A stretch of 64,000 nt of DNA, from positions 46,813,164-46,877,163 of the forward strand of contig JAAALK010000289.1 of NCBI GenBank assembly GCA_019279435.1, written 5' to 3'. A program made the position numbers and the translations under genes. Below are positions 44,632 through 55,563 of this stretch, one piece after another. Source of the DNA: Zizania palustris. Taxonomy: Eukaryota; Streptophyta; Magnoliopsida; Poales; Poaceae. The notes under the pieces were generated by a model. It ran no database searches and was not told the origin of the DNA. It saw nothing but the letters and a program-made list of their open reading frames with translations. Position 1 is the stretch's first letter; each line of letters starts with the position of its first letter.

Positions 44632-45203
44632 TGATAGAGCTGAAGTGACCGATCTTTCGGTGAGTGGAGATAACTTCGATTTGGTGGAAGAAGACCCTCA
44701 CGATCCGACTACGACGAGCGAACCCGAAGTGCCAATGCAATCGCTGAACCAACTCCCTGTGGTTACCAACCTTGTGGATGCAAGATCAGCCTGATCACGA
44801 AGATCGTTTCCTGTTCGCAATCGAAGAACGAACAAGAAAGAGATGCGAGCAATATGAATATCACTCAAGGTGGAGTTCTGAATCACACGAGGACAGCGCT
44901 GTTTGGCGCGTGTCGAAAGTAGCAAAAGCTAATTGTAAATCAAAACTCGAGTCTATAGGAATGACAAGACTCTATTTAAATAGAGGGGGGAAAGGTGGGC
45001 GCAGCCCCCTAATGTGGACGACTAAAGAGGGGGCGCCCCTAGGAAGGCCGAATCTTATGCAGGCTTGCGTTTATTCTTCTGGGCCTTCATTCTTTAGTAG
45101 TATGACGAAGTTCAGCTCTCTTGCACGGTCCCTCGTGATTATCCCAGAAGGAGATGGCGCCGAAGAAGGTGCTGCTGGTGTAGATGTACTGATGTCCTCA
45201 TCA
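44632..45203 (-). repeat. E 3' LTR
   Basis: In element sense it starts TGATGAGGACATC at 45203 and ends CTCTATCA at 44632. A palindromic CTCTATTTAAATAGAG near 44969-44984 is the likely TATA region. Its first 133 bases are also coding (the end of pol). Confidence 0.92.
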
Positions 45204-48082
45204 TCCTCCCCTTCTAGAATCGAAGTCGTCCTCGACGGCAACTCCTCATCCTCGCCCGCATATGGTCTCAAATCTGCAACATTAAAACTAGTGGAAACAC
45301 CAAACTCCGTAGGTAGGTCAAGGATATAAGCATTATCATTAATCTTGGTTAGCACTTTAAAAGGACCAGCAGCACGAGGCATCAATTTAGAACGGCGCAA
45401 ATTAGGGAAACGATCCTTTCGTAAATGCAACCAAACCAAATCACCAGGTGCAAAAGTAACATGTTTTCTTCCTTTACTACCAGCAACCTGATTTTTAGCA
45501 TTAGCAGCAGTAATGTTTTGGTGTGTTTGTGCATGAAGGTCAATCATTTGTTCAACATGGGCAACTGCATCGAGATGTGGAGCTTCTGCAGCATCAAGGG
45601 CGAACAAATCAATAGGTGCTCGAGGAATGTAACCATAAACAATCTGAAAAGGGCACATCTTTGTAGAAGAGTGTGTGGCATGATTATAAGCAAATTCAAT
45701 ATGAGGCAAGCAATCCTCCCAACGTCGCAAATTTTTATCCAAAACAGCCCTAAGCATGGTTGACAAGGTTCTATTAACTACCTCAGTTTGCCCATCAGTT
45801 TGAGGATGACAAGTTGTGCTAAACAACAATTTAGTTCCCACTTTATTCCACCGAGATCTCCAAAAATGACTGAGAAACTTAGCATCACGATCTGAGACTA
45901 TTGTATTTGGAATGCCATGCAAACGAATAATCTCTCGAAAGAACAATTCAGCAACAGTGCGAGCATCATCAGTTTTATGACAAGGTATAAAATGCGCCAT
46001 TTTGGAAAATCTATCAACAACCACAAAAATGCTATCCCTCCCCTTCTTAGTTCTAGGCAATCCCAAAACAAAGTCCATAGAAATATCAAGCCAAGGGGAA
46101 GTAGGGACAGGCAAAGGCATATACAAACCATGGTTGTTCAACCGGGACTTAGCTTTTTGACATGTAGTGCAGCGTGCAACAAGGCGCTTGACATCACGGC
46201 GCATCCGGGGCCAAAAGAAATGTGCGGCCAGCACCTCGTGCGTCTTGTGGACACCAAAATGTCCCATGAGACCACCACCATGTGCCTCCTGTAACAACAA
46301 AAGACGAACCGAGCTTGCTGGAATACACAGCTTGTTAGCGCGAAACAGGAACCCATCCTGCATGTGGAATTGACCCCAAGGTTTGCCAGGCATGCAATGA
46401 GTTAGAACATCTTTAAAATCAGCATCGTTGACATATTGATCCTTCACAGTTTGCAAACCAAAAATTTGCAAAATCGAGCTGTGAAAGCATGGTATATCGA
46501 CGAGACAACGCATCAGCAATGACATTCTCCTTCCCGTTCTTGTGTTTAATAATATAAGGAAAAGACTCGATGAATTCTACCCAACTAGCATGACGACGGT
46601 TCAGATTTGTTTGGGTACGAATATGTTTCAAGGCCTCATGATCAGAATGAATTATGAACTCACGATGACAAAGATAGTGTTGCCATGTGTGCAAAGTGCG
46701 GACTAAAGCATAAAGCTCCTTATCATAAGTAGAATATCGCAAGCTAGCACCACTTAATTTTTCACTGAAATACGCAATCGGTTTTCCCTCTTGTAACAAA
46801 ACAACACCTAATCCAATCCCGCTAGCATCGCATTCAAGCTCAAATACTTTAGTAAAATCAGGCATTTGCAAGAGGGGGCATGTGTTAACTTATCTTTCAA
46901 AGTGCTGAACGCTACCTCCTGCGAGTCGCCCCAAGCAAATGGCACACGTTTCTTTGTAAGCTCATGTAGAGGTGCTGCAATGGAGCTAAAATCACGTACG
47001 AACCGACGGTAAAAACCTGCAAGTCCAAGAAAACTCTGAATCTGTGTGACCGTCGTTGGCGTGGGCCATTCACGAATTGCATCAACCTTGCTGCTATCCA
47101 CCTCGATGCCCTGTGGGGTAACAACATAACCAAGAAACGAGACGCGTTGTGTGCAAAAGATGCATTTTTCCATATTAGCAAACAAGCGGGCAGCACGCAA
47201 GGCATCAAAAACAGCACTCAAATGTTCTAACTGCTCTTCCATAGTCTTGCTGTAAATAAGGATATCATCGAAGAAGACAACAACAAACAGTCCTATGAAG
47301 GGTCTAAGAACTTCATTCATCAAGCGCATAAAGGTGCTGGGAGCATTAGTCAATCCAAACGGCATAACCAACCATTCATATAAGCCAAATTTCGTTTTAA
47401 AAGCCGTTTTCCATTTATCTCCTAATTTCATGCGAATCTGATGGTAGCCACTACGTAAATCAATCTTAGTGAAAATCATGGCACCACTAAGTTCATCTAG
47501 CATATCATCAAGGCGTGGTATAGGATATCGATAACGAATGGTGATGTTATTAATAGCGCGACAGTCTACACACATACGCCATGACCCATCTTTTTTCGGC
47601 ACAAGTAAAACAGGAACCGAGCAAGGGCTAAGAGATTCACGAATGTACCCCTTATCAAGCAACGCCTGCACCTGGCGCTGGATCTCCTTCGTCTCATCCG
47701 GATTTGTGTGGTATGGGGCGCGGTTAGGTAGTTGGGCGCCGGGGATGAGGTCAATCTGGTGCTCAATACCACGGAGTGGAGGGAGACCCGAGGGTAAATC
47801 TGTGGGAAACACATCAGCGTACTCCTGCAAAAGATTAGAAACAGCGGGGGGAATATCCAAAGACGGGGGAGCATTAAGGGCAGCGAGCATACTAGAACAG
47901 ACAAGTGCATAGCAGGGCAAATGATCATTGCGTAAATCCTCAAAATCAGCACGTGTAGCAAGCAAGACAGGCGCATTCAACTTGATTTCAGAAGTAACAT
48001 TGGCGGCTGGTTGGGGTGCTAGTGGTTTTGCCGCTTTAGTAGCCCTAGCAAGATCATCTTTAAAAATTTGGTCAGGGGTCAT
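45071..48082 (-). pseudogene. pol: E pol: RT, RNase H, integrase (two frameshifts)
   Basis: Reverse transcriptase lies in the frame from 48082 (KGYIRESLSPC, DLRSGYHQIRM, catalytic FFDD near 47275). Near 46868 one base is missing from a C run, and RNase H continues in another frame (CDASGIGLG, then DKELYAL and HSDHEALKHI). A second shift near 46470 leads to integrase: HHCC region (GHFGVHKTHE, CTTCQKAKS), D-D-E positions at SMDFVLGLP, VSDRDAKFL and DGQTEVVNR, and a GDLVWLHLRKDRFP C-terminal module. The tail (EGEDDEDIS...GIITRDRARELN) crosses the polypurine tract into the 3' LTR and stops at 45071. That overlap and the lack of a chromodomain match CRM-clade elements, whose tail is implicated in centromere targeting. 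Two frameshifts disable it. Confidence 0.9.
45204..45216 (-). other. E polypurine tract (inside pol)
   Basis: The minus strand reads AGAAGGGGAGGA just before the 3' LTR start TGATGAGG. The same bases encode part of the acidic pol tail. Confidence 0.75.
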
Positions 48083-48172
48083 TGGATGTATAATTATTTT
48101 CTGACCTTTAAACAGGAAGGAATAATGATTCGAACGACCATGATGTACACTATCAGTATCATATTGCCAAGG

Positions 48173-49699
48173 TCAACCAAGTAACAAAGAGCATGCTTCC
48201 ATCGGAACAACATCACAATCAGCATAATCAGAATAAGAGCCCAATGAAAAAGGAACGCGTACCGAACGTGTGATTCTAATTTTCCCACCATCATTAAGCC
48301 ATTGAATGTGATACGGGTTTGGGTGCTTACGAGTGGGCAGGGACAACTTCTCAACCAAAGCTGTGCTTGCCAAGTTGTTGCAGCTGCCACTGTCGATGAT
48401 GATGCGAATCGACCGTTCTTGTACAACACCTTTTGTGTAGAAAAGTGTGTGTCGTTGGTTTTTCTCAGACGTGGTGACCTGGGTGCTAAGAACACGCTGC
48501 ACAACAAGACTCTCATACTTATCGGCGTCGCCGGGATCAACATGTACCTCCGTTTTAGCTGCATGGTCAGTGGCAAGCATAGTATGTTGGGTTTCCTCGG
48601 AATCACTAGCGGATGAATACTCACCATTGTCACGTATGAGCAAAATACGCTTGTTTGGACAGTCCCGACTCACGTGTCCAAGTCCATGGCAACGATAGCA
48701 CCGAATATCCCGTGTACGTCCTGTGGAAGGAGCAGCGCCTGGGGACGAGGATGCGGTAGGCTTGGCCGTCGTTTCGCGCGATGGAGTGCTGATCGTGGAT
48801 GGTGTAGGCGGAGTAGACGTTGAATTGATTGCTGCGCCTCTACCTGCAAAAGAGTTAGGATATGTCTTCGAGCGACATCCCTGCACTTTACGTTCAGCTT
48901 TGCAAGCATAGGCAAACAATGTGGCCATATCAGAATATTCCTTATAATCAAGGATGTCCTGAATTTCTCTATTCAAACCACCATGAAAACGGGCCATCGC
49001 AGCTTCATCTGTCTCAAACAAACCACAACGAATCATACCTTTTTGGAGCTCTTGATAGTAGTCCTCGACAGATTGTTGTCCTTGTCGAAAACTCTGCATT
49101 TTCTTTAGCAAATCTCGCGCAAAATATGAAGGAACAAATCTGTGTCGCATAGCAGCTTTTAATTGAGTCCAAGTGATGGGTGTAGCAGTAGGATGTGTTA
49201 ATTTATATTCACGCCACCATGTTAAAGCAAAATCAGTAAATTCACTAATAGCAGCTTTAACTTGAGAATGAGCAGGAATATCATGGCATGAAAATTTCTG
49301 ATCGACCTCTAGTTCCCAATCAAGATAAGCAGCAGGATCATATTTGCCATTAAAAGATGGAATTTTAAATTTAATCTTAGCAAATGAATCGTGAGAGGAA
49401 TGACGTACCACGCGACGTGCACGACCGTGGCGAGGTCCATCGTCCTGCTCCATATCGCCACCATAATCCTTTTGTAATTCGGTGAGTGACGAAGTTAACG
49501 CATCGAGTTGTGACATGATGGTGTCGAGCGTGGTCACCATGGCCGTCTGAGCGAGGTCGATCTGGTCGAACCGCTCGGTCGACGAAGTGATCGTAGAATC
49601 AAACCACTCATGCATCGTTGTCATGTCCGCAGCAAGGCCATCAACCTGTGCCCGTACATCCAGCAGTTGTGCATCCTTCGTTTCGTCATTGCCTGCCAT
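48173..49699 (-). pseudogene. gag: E gag-protease, ended by a premature stop
   Basis: Starts at ATG 49699 (MAGNDETKDAQLL). Order is an N-terminal Leu/Thr-rich helix, a capsid region (KIPSFNGKYDPAAYLDWE, WWREYKLTHP, RHRFVPSYFARDL, MARFHGGLN), a Ser/Thr-rich linker, a CCHC knuckle CYRCHGLGHVSRDC and an aspartic protease IIIDSGSCNNL. A single TGA (48173-48175) ends the frame after ACSLLLG; CGA to TGA is the simplest cause. Sequence continues in frame beyond it (PWQYDTDS) toward the RT region, so gag and pol were most likely one frame originally. Capsid phrasing is close to CRM-clade gag. Confidence 0.9.
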
Positions 49700-50744
49700 A
49701 GTTAGTGCAAACACAAAGAAAAAACCTACGACAACACGGATGTGGATTGGTCGCTCACAGACGTGCTATTATCAAATTCTTATCCGTTCTTACCAAGCAC
49801 ACAGGGGTGACCTGCAACCAACAGGTGGAACCGGCGAAAGATTGGAGCAGTGATTGCTTGGAGAAACAAAATCTGCTCGTTGTAGAACTATGTGGGGTTC
49901 TAGGTAGGCTGCACTCAAAACAAGGATTAGCACAATCAAACAATAATGCGAGGTTGAATTATAGTGCCAAAGACGTAACCAAAAGCTGCTGGAAACAAAG
50001 TACAAAAGGCGGTACACAAAAAAAGGAAAACCGAAGAGGTGAGCAGGGATGGAAAGGGGGAGGGGCCGCACGGCCAAGGGGTCGCCTCCTTGCTGTTTTT
50101 CTCCTTTCTTTCTTTTCTTTTTTTTCTTCTTTTTTTTCTCTTTTTTCGTTTTTTTTATCCGGAGAAACTTGCAAGTAAAAATAGGCAACCAGCAATAATG
50201 CACGGCCCTTTGTATGGTAGGTGATCAAGAATTTCGGAAATGAAGCAATCTGCACTTTGTATGGTAGGCGACCAAAACTTTCTTAAATGAGTGTGATCAA
50301 TATTAGGCAACCAGCAATAATTGATTGCCCTTTGTATGGAAGGCAACCAAAACTTTCTCAAATGAGTGTGATCAATATTAGGGAACCAGCAATAATTGAC
50401 TACCCTTTGTATGGAAGGCAACCAAAACTTTCTCAAATGAGGTTGAGCAGAATGAAGGCAACCTATATTTTTTTTGTAACTTTCCAAATGACACACAAGG
50501 CAGGGAAGGGAGGGGCGCACGGCCAAGGGGGTTTGCGTGATATGCAGATGAAGATGCACAAGTAACCAGCAACAATTGACACACGTAAGCACACAAATTC
50601 AACAAAGCAAATTATTGAAAGAAAGTGCAAGGCTCAAAAAGGTGCTGGGACAAGGATCTAACCTGAAATATATTTTTGTGTTGTGGTTTTGTGGACTGTA
50701 GGAAAGGACAAACACTCGATAAACTCACCGATCAACCCGGAAAA
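49700..50744 (-). other. E 5' untranslated region with tandem repeats
   Basis: Non-coding leader between the primer site and gag. It includes a pyrimidine-rich stretch on the plus strand (50100-50160) and a tandem array at 50183-50445 with a period of about 75 bp (for example 50306 and 50381, each beginning GGnAACCAGCAATAATTGA), in about three partly degenerate units. Open frames here are spurious. Confidence 0.7.
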
Positions 50745-50754
50745 TCTGATACCA
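50745..50754 (-). other. E primer binding site (tRNA-Met type)
   Basis: The minus strand reads TGGTATCAGA two bases after the 5' LTR end ...CTATCA. Confidence 0.85.
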
Positions 50755-50756
50755 CT

Positions 50757-51328
50757 TGATAGAGCTGAAGTGCCCGATCTTTCGGTGAGTGGAGATAACT
50801 TCGATTTGGTGGAAGAAGACCCTCACGATCCGACTACGACGAGCGAACCCGAAGCGCCAATGCAATCGCTGAACCAACTCCCTGTGGTTACCGACCTTGT
50901 GGATGCAAGATCAGCCTGATCACGAAGATCGTTTCCTGTTCGCAATCGAAGAACGAACAAGAAAGAGATGCGAGCAATATGAATATCACTCAAGGTGGAG
51001 TTCTGAATCACACGAGGACAGCACTGTTTGGCGCGTGTCGAAAGTAGCAAAAGCTAATTGTAAATCAAAACTCGAGTCTATAGGAATGACAAGACTCTAT
51101 TTAAATAGAGGGGGGAAAGGTGGGTGCAGCCCCCTAATGTGGACGACTAAAGAGGGGGCGTCCCTAGGAAGGCCGAATCTTATGCAGGCCTGCGTTTATT
51201 CTTCTGGGCCTTCATTCTTTAGTAGTATGATGAAGTTCAGCTCTCTTGCACGGGCCCTCGTGATTATCCCAGAAGGAGATGGTGCCGAAGAAGGTGCTGC
51301 TGGTGTAGATGTACTGATGTCCTCATCA
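50757..51328 (-). repeat. E 5' LTR
   Basis: 572 bp, same length as 44632-45203 and about 98% identical by eye. It abuts the AAAAG duplication at 51329-51333. Confidence 0.92.
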
Positions 51329-52644
51329 AAAAGGAAGGTATTGACTTTGAAGAAACCTTCGCTCCTGTTGCCCGTCTTGAGTCCATTCGTATTCTTCTAG
51401 CTTTTGCCGTTTCGAAGGGTTTTAAGCTTTTTCAAATGGATGTCAAGAGTGCTTTTCTGAACGGGTACATAGAAGAGGAGGTTTATGTTAGGAAACCCCC
51501 CGGTTTTTAGAACCCTAAGTTTCCTCGACATGTTTTTAAGCTGCACAAAGCTTTATACGGGTTGAAGCAAGCCCCCAGGGCTTGGTACGACCGATTGAAG
51601 CAGTTTTTGTTGGGGAAGGGCTTTGTGATGGGTTCTGTGGATAAGACTCTCTTTTTGCTCAGAGTTGCTTCAGATTTCTTGGTTGCTCAGATTTACGTGG
51701 ACGATATTATTTTTGGCGGTACTACTAATTCTCTTGTGTCCAAGTTTTCTGAGCAGATGCACAGTGAGTTTGAGATGAGCCTCATGGGTGAGCTCAAGTA
51801 TTTTCTAGGGCTCCAGATCAAGCAGACCAAGGACGGCACCTTCATCCACCAAGGTAAGTACACTCGTGACATGCTTAAGAAATTTGACTTTGGTGGGGAA
51901 TTGAAGCCGCAGATGACCCCGATGGGCACTTCTAGGGGTCTGGACAAGGATGAGAGCGGCGTCAAGGTCAACGAAAGGGAGTTTCGGGGGATGATCGGTT
52001 CGCTGCTGTACTTAACGGCAACAAGACCGGACATACAGTTTGCCGTGGGACTTTGTGCGCGTTTTCAGTCTTCACCCCGTGTGTCTCATCGGCAAGCTGT
52101 CAAGCGCATCTTCAGGTATCTCACTTATGCGCCTGATCTCGGTCTTTACTATTCAGCATCATCATCTCTTGATCTATCTGGATTTTCGGACGCTGACTTT
52201 GGTGGGTGCCGGTTGGATCGCAAGTCGACTTCCGGTACTTGCCAGTTTCTTGGTTTGTCTCTTGTCTCTTGGTCTTCTCGAAAGCAATCTGGAGTTGCTC
52301 TTTCGACCACTGAGGCTGAGTATGTAGCTGCTGCTAGCTGCTGCTCACAGTTAGTTTGGATGATTTCCACTTTGCGAGATTTTGGGTTGTTCTTTCCTAC
52401 CAGGGTTCCATTGTTTTGCGACAGCACAAGTGCTATTAGTGTAGGGAAAAACCCTTGTCTCCATTCAAAAACCAAACACATTGATGTGCGCTTTCACTTT
52501 CTACGGGATCAATATGAGAAAGGTGTCATTGACCTTGTTCATGTTGATACCCATCATCAGTTGGCTGATATTTTCACCAAACCCCTAGATCAGTCTACTT
52601 TTGAGCGTTTACGAGGGGATTTGGGTGTTGTGTATCCTTTCTAG
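51329..52644 (+). pseudogene. pol: D reverse transcriptase (rest) and RNase H
   Basis: Continuation of D's RT directly after E's TSD: EGIDFEETFAPVARLESIR, then LHKALYGLKQAPRAWYDRL, catalytic YVDD (IYVDDIIFGG near 51698), and RNase H with SGFSDADFGGC, TTEAEYVAA and CDSTSAI. It ends DIFTKPLDQSTFERLRGDLG with TAG at 52642. An in-frame TAG at 51508-51510, where GAG (Glu) is expected after PPGF, is the only lesion seen in this part. Taken with 43262-44631 this is a Ty1/Copia order: integrase before RT. Removing E and its duplicated AAAAG leaves RLVAQGFCQK directly followed by EGIDFEE. Confidence 0.9.
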
Positions 52645-53983
52645 GATATTTTGCGTCAGTTTTCCTTCTTCTTTACTCTTTTCTTGAGTCCTTTTTGTGT
52701 GTGTTCATATCTTGCATATTCACATATCACACTTAAGAGTTGCTTCTGTTATATGATTGAACTGCTTTACTTATTCTAGCTGGTACATGCTTTTGATTAT
52801 TTGTCAATGATCATGCCTTGTTTCAGTTCGCTTGATATATCTGATATCTGTCATATGCATGGCTTTTATGCTTTAAAATTTGAAAAAAAAATGATCACCA
52901 TTGCTTCTGGTAACTCGCATGTGTAGGCTGAATGTTTTTGCTATCTGTTACATGCCTTGTGGCTAGATTCCTGACTTAGATGCAAATATGCAACTTGGAC
53001 ATCCTTCTGCTTTAAAACATGGAAATGTGCTATAAAAATGATAAAAAATCAAGAAAATGAAAATTCCATGCCTTTTTATGCATAACTTGAAAAGATCCAG
53101 GTGGGTTTGCTTTGTCGCATTGCATTGTTCTGGACTGCGTACCATAGCACTTTGGTATGAACTAGGACAGTGTAATGTATGCCAAGACCAATGTCTTAAG
53201 CTTCTGATGGTCCAGTTCTGGCCTAGGCTTGACTTGGTCTGTCAGCATAAGGTTTGACATGCAAATAACCCCTGGCAAAAATGAAAAAGGAAAAAGAAAA
53301 AGCCTGAAAATTGAAATGATAACAAGTTTGCTGAAGCACTTTGTTTTGGACAATGCTTATCTTGGTAGATATCAGTTAGCCTTTGCATCTCATGCTTTAC
53401 CTTGCTTGTCAACTGGAAAATGTGGTGATGTTTTTGTTTACAAAAAAAACTGGAACTTGCGTGCAAATGACTTTCTTTAGATATCATCTGTTGCACTAAT
53501 CATGCCATGTGTCTTGGACAGTATGTCGTCTGCTATACCTGCTAGATTTTGTTAATTGCAATCAATCCTATTTGAGAAGCATGCCTTTTCCACACTCCAC
53601 TTGCACCCCAGTTGCATTCATCGCATATTTTGAGGGGGAGTTGCATTTCAGGGGGAGTCTGTGTCTCTTTTTCGAGTGCTTGATGAGTTCACTTGTCAAC
53701 AAGGGGGAGAAATTTTGGGATAAGAGTTTAAGGGGGAGTTTTCTGTCTTGCTTACTCTTTTGATATCCTTGTTACTATTTCTGAGATTGCACTCGTTTTG
53801 AGCTTTTACCCTTGGTTAACCATAATGACCGCTTCTTGCTTTTGTTTGGCTTTTGGTTATTAGGGTTAAACTTTTACCTTATTTTTCTTCTTCTTTGTTT
53901 TCTTGTGCTTTGTTTTCGTGTTTCCACATTTGTTCGCAGGTGCTGAAGAGCTGAAGAAGAGGAGTGTTGACAATGCACTAATC
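52645..53983 (+). other. D 3' non-coding region with multiple polypurine tracts
   Basis: About 1.3 kb without a credible gene. Before the functional tract at 53984 there are extra GGGGGAG motifs at about 53633-53640, 53650-53656, 53702-53709 and 53731-53738. Repeated polypurine tracts upstream of the 3' LTR are a reported hallmark of Sireviruses. No envelope-like ORF is recognised. Confidence 0.7.
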
Positions 53984-53994
53984 AAGGGGGAGAT
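53984..53994 (+). other. D polypurine tract
   Basis: AAGGGGGAGAT adjoining the LTR start at 53995, identical to that of F. Confidence 0.85.
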
Positions 53995-55563
53995 TGAGGA
54001 TCCATGCTGAATAGCGTGGGCCTCATGGCTCCAGAAGTGATGAGTCATTGTCAACGATAGTCAAAGAGGACAAATGAAGAAGAAGAGATCTGTTGTTTCA
54101 TAGGCCGCGTGTGTCTCAGGTACGCGGGCAGCAAGCGACTGTCGAACAGAGGAGGCTGCGAAGTCGGGCTGGCCCAATCCGGGTACATGGGCCAGAAGCA
54201 GTAGAAGACCCACTGGGCTGTTGACCAGGGTTGACTCAGGTACTCGGGCGGTGAGTGATTGCCAGGCTGAGAGAGCTACGGAATCGGGCCGGCCCAATCC
54301 GGGTACCTGGTGCAAAGTCTGTGGAGGCTTTGTCAGTTTCAGCGCAAAACTGACAACCATTGATCTTGTATCCGACTGTCCAGAAGAGAAGCCGTAGTCG
54401 CTACGAAAACTTAGCTTCCGGATAAGTCATCTGTTTCTCTAGGCCCACAGTCAGTCAGTCGTGTCTGTAAAAATTCCTAAGGGCAGTAGAGTCTTTTCCT
54501 TTATTTCTGCGTCTGTAAAAAACCCTAAGGGGCTGGTGGAATATTCCTAGTGTTGGGCAGCCCATAAATAGGACCCCAATCCCTAGGGTTAGGACACCCC
54601 TTCTAGAATTCACTTTTTAATCTATTGGGTCATTTTGTCTCCTGCGTTCTCTCTCCAGTTGTGCGCTGCCAGGCTCTTGTTCCCTGCGATTTAATTCCTG
54701 CATTCCATTTGTTCTTCTTGAATCTGTGAGATTCTCTTCCCTCCTCTTGTCTTTTGGTTTGCAGTGTTTTTATGGTCTTTATTGATGCGCAGCAACTTCT
54801 ATTCCTGAGAACTGAGTCTCTGTTGCTTCGGTTCTTCACTGAGTAGTACTAGTTCTTGCTGTTTGCAAGTAGTACTACTTCTCTGTAGCAACAGTACACT
54901 AGTACTCTAGGCTTGCTTTTTCCTGCATAGCTTTTTGATCGAGTTGACAAGGCCAAAGTCCCTTTTCTTGTGTGAAGTCCAACTCTGTGAAGCAGACTTT
55001 GAATCTGCAAGCTTCGAATCTGCAGGCTTCAAATCAGCAGGCTTCGAATCAGCAGACTTCGAATCAGCAGACTTCGAATCTGCAAGCTTCGAATCTGCAG
55101 ACTTCGAATCAGCAGACTTCGAATCTGCAAGCTTCGAATCTGCATACTTCGAATCTGCATACTTCGAATCTGTAGGCTTCGAATCTGCATACTTCGAATC
55201 TGCAGGCTTCGAATCTGCAACCTTCGAATCTGCAACCTTCGAATCCACAGACTTCGAATCAGCAGACTTCGAAATCAGCAGACTTCGAATATGCAATCTC
55301 CGAATCTGCAACCTTCGAATCTGCAACCTTCGAATCTGCAACCTTCGAATCTGCAACCTCCAAATCTGCAACCTTCGAATCTGCAACCTTCGAATCTGCA
55401 ACCTCTGAATCAGCAGACTTCGAATCTGCAGACTTAGTCAATCTATTCTCGCTTTGCTGTTTAGTTTTTTTAAAATGCGTTGGGTTTTGGGAGCATGCCA
55501 TTGATTCGAAAGAATTTTTTAGGCGCCCATTCACCCCCTCTGGTCGCTACTTTCGGTCCTACA
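53995..55563 (+). repeat. D 3' LTR (1569 bp)
   Basis: TGAGGATCCATG...GGTCCTACA. The TATA box seen in F and in D's 5' LTR is changed to CATAAATA here (54563-54570). The right end abuts the GTGCC duplication. Confidence 0.9.
54990..55433. repeat. 15-bp TTCGAA minisatellite in the D 3' LTR (about 29 units)
   Basis: Same 15-bp unit family as 29661-30165, with a one-base insertion near 55272 that shifts the register of the open frames. Copy number differs from F (about 33 units). Confidence 0.95.

Larger units (their letters stand above)
44632..51328 (-). mobile_element. Element E: CRM-like chromovirus
   Basis: A complete 6697-bp minus-strand Ty3/Gypsy element with 572-bp LTRs and perfect TSD AAAAG (44627-44631 and 51329-51333), inserted in D's RT codons. 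It has a tRNA-Met primer site, gag-protease, RT-RNase H-integrase and a polypurine tract. No classical chromodomain follows the integrase. Instead, an acidic tail (EGEDDEDIS) runs into the 3' LTR, as in CRM-type elements. By eye the LTRs differ at about 10 of 572 sites, mostly transitions, making it the youngest layer of the right-hand nest. Confidence 0.92.
41916..55563 (+). mobile_element. Element D: Sirevirus-like Ty1/Copia element, interrupted by E
   Basis: Plus-strand Copia element with perfect TSD GTGCC (41911-41915 and 55564-55568) inside C's 3' LTR. It has a truncated 5' LTR, a gag fragment, integrase, RT-RNase H, a long 3' non-coding region with several extra polypurine tracts, and a 3' LTR. 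Sirevirus affinity rests on gag phrases (REELADSQNEN, ISAREPQLGM), the multiple tracts and the overall order. Zinc knuckle, protease and primer site are deleted. Confidence 0.9.

Noticed and set aside
44772..45329. Plus-strand frame across the E LTR, with its copy at 50897-51400
   Set aside because: Antisense to the end of E pol and the LTR; no protein family resemblance.
48094..48633. 179-codon minus-strand frame overlapping E gag
   Set aside because: Different phase from the protease frame it overlaps; no domain.
53057..53763. Short frames in D's 3' non-coding region as a possible envelope-like gene
   Set aside because: Each is under 90 codons, in different phases, with no membrane-protein pattern; the region is better explained by polypurine tracts.
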